Positions 33,795 through 37,775 of a stretch of DNA of 37,775 nt are shown here, piece after piece (the first letter of the stretch is position 1; each line of letters starts with the position of its first letter). Both the position numbers and the translations under genes were made by a program. This DNA comes from Alistipes sp. (GTDB taxonomy: Bacteria; Bacteroidota; Bacteroidia; Bacteroidales; Rikenellaceae), in contig JAGAMA010000038.1 of NCBI GenBank assembly GCA_017624955.1, positions 1-37,775 of the forward strand, given 5' to 3'. The notes below the pieces were generated by a model. The model searched no databases. It saw nothing but the letters and a program-made list of their open reading frames with translations, and was not told where the DNA came from.

Positions 33795-34820
33795 ATGACA
33801 AGCAGCACACGCATAACGAAGGTTCGCCTTTGGCATGGGGCCATGATACTGATCATGGCTTTCTCGTTTGCGGCCTGCACCCCAAAGCCTTCGTTTCGGG
33901 TCGTAGACGGCGTGATGCTCGGCACGCGCCTGCACATCATTGCCGATTCGCCTTGCGACACCCTCTACCAGGGGGCCATGGCGCTCGATCGCGAAGCGAA
34001 GCGTTCGATGTCGATTTTCGAACCGAACTCCCTGCTGAATCGTCTCAATCGCAACGAAACCGATTCGCTCGACAAACACATCCTATATAACATACTCCTG
34101 GCCGATTCGATCCATCGTCTCAGCGACGGTGCTTACGACATCACCGTAAAACCGCTGGTCGAGGCGTGGGGCTTTGCCGCCAAGGAGGCCACGGCCGATC
34201 CCGATGTGGATTCGATTCTTCAATTTGTCGGCATGGAGAAGATCCGTGTCGAGGGCTCCTGCCTAAAGAAGAGCGATCCGCGCGTAGGACTCGATCTGAA
34301 CTCGATTGCCAAGGGCTACACGGTCGATCTGCTGGCCGACTACCTCGAGGCTACGGGTGCCGAGAACTACATCGTCGATATCGGTGGCGAGGTGCGCTGC
34401 AAGGGGCATAACCGCCAGGGCGCAGCATGGCGCATCGGCGTAGAGTCGCCCTTTGACGGCAATATGACCGATGGCGACTACATCGAACGCCGCATCGCTC
34501 TCCACGAGGGCGCAATGGCCACCTCGGGCAACTACCGCCGCTACTACCTCGACCAAGAGGGCAACAAGGTCGCCCACACGATCGACCCTCGCACGGGATA
34601 CAGCCGCACCTCGCGCCTGCTCTCGACGACGGTCATCGCGCCGACCTGCGCCGAGGCCGATGCCCTCTGCACGATGCTCCTGGCCATGGGAGACGAGGCA
34701 GCACTGCAATTTGTCAAGAGCCACCCGACAATGGCCGCATATTTGATTTTGGCTCCCGAGGCCGGGGATCAATTTGAGGAGTACCTCACCCCCGCCATGG
34801 AGCAACTAATCATCAAGTAA
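33795..34820 (+). CDS. apbE: FAD:protein FMN transferase ApbE
   Basis: It attaches FMN covalently to Thr residues of partner proteins such as Nqr/Rnf subunits in the envelope. From ATG 33795 the lipobox is FAAC (Cys28), so it is a lipoprotein. The family motifs are DGAYDITVKPLVEAWGF (about 110-126), GLDLNSIAKGYTVD (about 166-179), DIGGEVRCKG (about 193-202) and DPRTGYSRTS near the C-terminus. Length 341. The start is chosen because the longer frame begins upstream of the promoter. The lipid kinase gene follows after 4 bases, in one operon. Confidence 0.9.
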   Translation: MTSSTRITKVRLWHGAMILIMAFSFAACTPKPSFRVVDGVMLGTRLHIIADSPCDTLYQGAMALDREAKRSMSIFEPNSLLNRLNRNETDSLDKHILYNILLADSIHRLSDGAYDITVKPLVEAWGFAAKEATADPDVDSILQFVGMEKIRVEGSCLKKSDPRVGLDLNSIAKGYTVDLLADYLEATGAENYIVDIGGEVRCKGHNRQGAAWRIGVESPFDGNMTDGDYIERRIALHEGAMATSGNYRRYYLDQEGNKVAHTIDPRTGYSRTSRLLSTTVIAPTCAEADALCTMLLAMGDEAALQFVKSHPTMAAYLILAPEAGDQFEEYLTPAMEQLIIK

Positions 34821-34824
34821 CCCT

Positions 34825-35703
34825 ATGAAAAAAGCGATCTTTATCTATAATCCCCAATCTGGTTTGGGGCGCATCGAACGTAAAAAGGAGGCAATCATCG
34901 ATTGCTTCACGCGTCACGGCTACACGATCGAGGCTATCCGCATCGACTTCACGCAGAACCCCTTCGAGGGGCGCGAGGAGATCGACCTGGTGGTTGTGGC
35001 CGGCGGTGACGGCACCGTGAACTTCATCCTCAACCGCATGAAGGAGAAGGGGTTGGATATTACGCTGGGTGTGATTCCTGCCGGCACGGCCAACGACTTT
35101 GCCGGAGCGCTGGGGATGGCTAAAGACCCCGTCAAGGCGGCCGAGCAGATCGCCACGGGCGAGGTAATTCGTGTCGATTGCGGCCGCGTGAACGATATTT
35201 ACTTTGTCAATATCTTCTCCTTCGGCCTCTTCACGACCACCTCGCAGCGTACGCCCGACGAACAAAAACATCGCTGGGGCAAGTTGGCCTACATAGCCGA
35301 GGGTATCAAGGAGCTTCGTCGCATGCGCAAGATCCCCCTGGAGATTCTGACCGACGGGGAGCGCTTCTCGCTCAACACGCTCATCGCGCTAATCTTCAAC
35401 GGCGAGACGGCCGGCGGCTTCCGCCTGGCACGTCGCTCCTCGTTGCAGGATGGCCACTTCGAGTGCCTGCTGCTCGAAAAGCGCAACTTCTTCTACGCCT
35501 GCTGGGTCATGCTCCGTTACCTACTCGGAGGCAACCCGAAGGCGATCCGCCACCTACACGTTCGTGAGCTGGAGATTCGCTCCACGATCGATGTACTGAC
35601 GGACGTAGACGGGCAGAAGGGAGCCACCTTCCCCCTTTCGGTTCGTTGCCTCGAAAACGAGTTGCGCGTACAATGTCATCGCACACAACACACCAATCCA
35701 TAA
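34825..35703 (+). CDS. Diacylglycerol kinase-family lipid kinase (DagK/YegS-like)
   Basis: A soluble lipid kinase that phosphorylates diacylglycerol or a related lipid. It has IYNPQSGLGR (about 7-16), GGDGTVN (60-66), the nucleotide site, and IPAGTANDFA (84-93). The C-terminal beta-sandwich begins near 130. Length 292 is normal. Four bases from apbE, so co-transcribed; the functional link between the two is not evident. Confidence 0.88.
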   Translation: MKKAIFIYNPQSGLGRIERKKEAIIDCFTRHGYTIEAIRIDFTQNPFEGREEIDLVVVAGGDGTVNFILNRMKEKGLDITLGVIPAGTANDFAGALGMAKDPVKAAEQIATGEVIRVDCGRVNDIYFVNIFSFGLFTTTSQRTPDEQKHRWGKLAYIAEGIKELRRMRKIPLEILTDGERFSLNTLIALIFNGETAGGFRLARRSSLQDGHFECLLLEKRNFFYACWVMLRYLLGGNPKAIRHLHVRELEIRSTIDVLTDVDGQKGATFPLSVRCLENELRVQCHRTQHTNP

Positions 35704-35722
35704 CCCATAAAATTTTCACATT

Positions 35723-36619
35723 ATGTCACCGAAAGATTTTTTCCCTCGACGCCTGGACAAGGTTTCGATCTCGCGCATCAAGAAGACGATGAGCGACGTA
35801 TCGTATCTCTCTGACGACCTGGTCTTCCTGCCCATGTCGGCAGAGATCAATCCGACAGCCATCGCGCCTCGTTCGATTGATGGCTTCGCCGCTATCATCA
35901 TGCTTTCGGGTGAGGCGGTCGTGCAGATCAACACCAAGAGCTACACGATCAAGCCCAACACAATCCTCTTCTTCAGCCCCGAGTCGGTGATCCGCACCGA
36001 GCGCGCATCCAGCTCGGCGGCGGGCTACTTCCTGGCCTACTCGAAGACCTTCATCAACCGCGTGCAGGTGGGTCTTTCGACCTCTCTGCCGGTCTTCATG
36101 CACTACCGCAAGTCGCCGATTCTGAAGATCAACGAGGAGGACGTACACGAGGTGCTGGCCATCTTCCGACTCATGAAATTGCTCCTGCGCAGCGACAAGA
36201 AGCTCTACCGCAACGAGATCATCGAGTCGCTCTTCAAGACCGCCTTCTACATCATATCGGAGGTCTCGAACCGCGAGAAGGAGCAGCTTCCGAAGCAGGG
36301 TCGCTGCGAGGTGATCTTCGACGAGTTCATGAACCTGCTGGAGGAGCACTGCCGCCGTGAGCGCAATGTGAGCTTCTATGCCGAGCAGCTCAACATCACG
36401 CCCAAGTACTTCTCGTCGGCCATCAAGCAGGTAAGCGGCAAAACGGCTGCCCGCTGGATCGACGATGCCGTCATCATGGAGGCCAAGAACATGCTGAAGT
36501 TCTCGGGCATGAGCATCCAGGAGATCGCCTACCGACTCAACTTCTCGACCCAATCTTTCTTCGGCAAGTACTTCAAGCAGCACACGGGTGTTTCGCCCTC
36601 GCGCTACAAACACAGATAA
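35723..36619 (+). CDS. AraC-family transcriptional regulator
   Basis: 298 residues. The N-terminal part (about 30-150) looks like a cupin-type sensor domain (GEAVVQINTKSYTIKPNTIL). The C-terminal AraC double helix-turn-helix (about 196-297) has VSFYAEQLNITPKYFSSAIKQ and IQEIAYRLNFSTQSFFGKYF ending in GVSPSRYK. It begins 19 bases after the lipid kinase stop, so may be in the same transcript. Target and ligand unknown. Confidence 0.9.
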   Translation: MSPKDFFPRRLDKVSISRIKKTMSDVSYLSDDLVFLPMSAEINPTAIAPRSIDGFAAIIMLSGEAVVQINTKSYTIKPNTILFFSPESVIRTERASSSAAGYFLAYSKTFINRVQVGLSTSLPVFMHYRKSPILKINEEDVHEVLAIFRLMKLLLRSDKKLYRNEIIESLFKTAFYIISEVSNREKEQLPKQGRCEVIFDEFMNLLEEHCRRERNVSFYAEQLNITPKYFSSAIKQVSGKTAARWIDDAVIMEAKNMLKFSGMSIQEIAYRLNFSTQSFFGKYFKQHTGVSPSRYKHR

Positions 36620-36775
36620 AAAAGAGAGGAAAGAGCGAAGAGTTGAACAAGATTAAAGAAATTAATGATTTTAAGGAGATTAAGGAGCGTTCTTTAATCT
36701 CCTTAATTTCTTTTATTATCCTTAATATCTTTATCCTTTCTCTCTTCGCTCTCTCCTCTTTCCTCTTTCCTCTTA
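36620..36775. repeat. Long imperfect palindrome of purine/pyrimidine arms
   Basis: The left arm is purine-rich and the right arm pyrimidine-rich. The centre is a perfect 11-bp inverted repeat AAGGAGATTAA (36673-36683) / TTAATCTCCTT (36694-36704). The outer arms also pair (GCGAAGAG and CTCTTCGC). It lies between convergent genes and may act as a bidirectional terminator. It is related to 9650-9835. Confidence 0.75.
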
Positions 36776-36781
36776 AAACGC

Positions 36782-37624
36782 TTAAATCGAGAACGATTTC
36801 AGGGTTGCAATCTCCTCGGCCCAACGGCTCTCGTCGGGGGTTTCGAGGATCAGCGGAATATTTTCAAAGCGCGGATCGGAGGCAATGTAACGGAAACACT
36901 CCCAGCCAATCAGGCCATCGCCCAGCGGAGTGTGGCGATCGACCTTGCTGCCGCGCGGTTTCAGGGCATCGTTCAGGTGCATACCCTTCAGGTACTCAAA
37001 GCCCACGATGCGGTCAAACTCGGCAAAGGTCTCGGCACAAAGTTCGGCCGAGCGCAGGTCATAACCCGCCGCAAAGGAGTGGCAGGTATCGATGCAGACA
37101 CCCACTCGCGACTTATCCTCCACGCGGTCGATCAGGTAGCGCAGCTGCTCAAAGCGGTAGCCCAGGTTCGAGCCCTGCCCTGCCGTATTCTCAATGACGG
37201 CCGTCACGCCGTGGGTGCGCTCCAGCGCAAGGTTGATGCTCTCGGCGATGCGATCGAGCGACTCCTCCTCCGAGATCACGCGCAGGTGGCTTCCGGGGTG
37301 GAAATTGAGGCGATCAAGCCCCAGCAACTCACAACGGCGCATCTCCTCATAGAACGACTGGCGCGACTTCTCGAGCGCCTCATCATCGGGGTTGCCGAGG
37401 TTAATGAGGTAGGAGTCGTGGGGCAGAATTTGTGCCGCCGTATAGCCATACTCCGCACAAGCCGCCTTGAAGCGGGCGATCTCCTCCTCGGTGAGAGGTT
37501 TGGCCAGCCACTGGCGCTGATTCTTCGTAAAGAGGGCGAAGGCCGTAGCCCCTATGGCATGGGCATTCTTCGGGGCATTCTCTACCCCACCGCTTGCGCT
37601 CACATGCGCTCCGATATAGTACAT
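36782..37624 (-). CDS. nfo: Endonuclease IV (AP endonuclease)
   Basis: It cleaves abasic sites in base-excision repair, using three zinc ions in a TIM barrel. [17 protein letters not shown] is the family N-terminus. HPGSHL (about 109-114), IENTAGQG (about 145-152), [12 protein letters not shown] (about 178-189), [20 protein letters not shown] (about 216-235) and LETPDES near 263 are the metal-ligand motifs. Length 280 is normal. Its start is about 16 bases from an apparent insertion-sequence end, so it may have lost or changed its promoter. Confidence 0.95.
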   Translation of the reverse strand: MYYIGAHVSASGGVENAPKNAHAIGATAFALFTKNQRQWLAKPLTEEEIARFKAACAEYGYTAAQILPHDSYLINLGNPDDEALEKSRQSFYEEMRRCELLGLDRLNFHPGSHLRVISEEESLDRIAESINLALERTHGVTAVIENTAGQGSNLGYRFEQLRYLIDRVEDKSRVGVCIDTCHSFAAGYDLRSAELCAETFAEFDRIVGFEYLKGMHLNDALKPRGSKVDRHTPLGDGLIGWECFRYIASDPRFENIPLILETPDESRWAEEIATLKSFSI

Positions 37625-37639
37625 ATTATTCGTTTACAC

Positions 37640-37775
37640 TACTGTCCCATTAAAATTTGGGAATGTTCTTTGAAATTATTGAAATATAGTTAGTTGCAGA
37701 GATTTTTCGGGCGCAACGATTTGAAATTATAAATTTGCAGTCATATAACTATTGACCGCAATGAATAAGGACAAA
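37640..37775 (+). mobile_element. Left end of a probable IS4-type insertion sequence (cut by window edge)
   Basis: From about 37641 the sequence changes to ACTGTCCCATTAAAATTTGG-like, with an internal short inverted repeat, then a leader with TAAATTTG (37730-37737) and an ATG (37761) opening MNKDK. This start is what I recall for Bacteroides IS4-family (DUF4372) transposases. The right end is outside the window, so the terminal repeat cannot be checked. Confidence 0.5.
37761..37775 (+). CDS. Start of a probable IS4-family transposase, 3'-partial
   Basis: Only five codons (MNKDK) are in the window. A -7 box lies 24 bases upstream. The call rests on resemblance to the usual N-terminus of Bacteroidales IS4 transposases. 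Confidence 0.35.

Noticed and set aside
33662-33961. 99-codon minus-strand ORF overlapping the apbE start
   Set aside because: Mostly antisense to apbE and its promoter, with no protein-like features.

Overview
The window is chromosomal DNA from a Bacteroidales bacterium, and the gene set and fairly GC-rich codon use fit Alistipes or a close Rikenellaceae relative (inference). The grounds are: promoters of the Bacteroidetes type (TTTG, about 20 bases, then TAnnTTTG) ahead of many genes; weak Shine-Dalgarno sites; many Bacteroidales-type lipoproteins with a lipobox Cys near residue 20; a fused GT3 glycogen synthase/alpha-glucan phosphorylase; a DUF3244 gene; a fimbrillin-like adhesin; and an rpsO-pnp pair.

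Region 1 (1-4700) looks like the end of an integrated island next to a tRNA-Glu(CUC) gene. It holds most of a type I restriction subunit (hsdR), a probable C-terminal remnant of a mobile-element protein, a small NUMOD3-like ORF, and a DUF3853-like DNA-binding protein flanked by paired 12-base-period repeats. It is AT-richer than the rest. Region 2 (4950-9600, minus strand) is a secretion/regulation locus: a membrane TPR regulator with a C-terminal HTH, a small DUF3244 secreted protein, a C10 (streptopain-type) cysteine protease lipoprotein, and a lipoprotein of unknown function that overlaps the protease gene. A G9 tract, a palindrome and a 12-bp hairpin lie in the spacers. Just upstream is a probable independent structured RNA gene of about 170 nt.

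Region 3 (9880-20270, plus strand) has hemW, then a four-gene glycogen operon: GT3-GT35 fusion, debranching enzyme, GT4 glycosyltransferase and GH57 amylase. Its codon bias is so strong that in-register antisense frames stay open for up to 1463 codons. Region 4 (20370-24230, minus strand) has an S41 carboxy-terminal protease translationally coupled to a DUF3078-type outer-membrane protein, then deoC.

Region 5 (24264-28733) is the most unusual part. Two direct repeats of about 255 bp, roughly 96% identical, bracket a cassette with a 39-residue peptide gene and a 1116-residue modular surface lipoprotein (fimbrillin-like, vWA-like, three BIG2 and BspA-type LRR parts). Each repeat carries a promoter-like pair pointing to the minus strand. 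Region 6 (28900-33500, minus strand) has rpsO-pnp with a structured rpsO leader, then an OmpA/TPR lipoprotein. Region 7 (33760-37775) has apbE, a lipid kinase, an AraC regulator, a long purine/pyrimidine palindrome and nfo, and ends in the start of what looks like an IS4-type element inserted close upstream of nfo.
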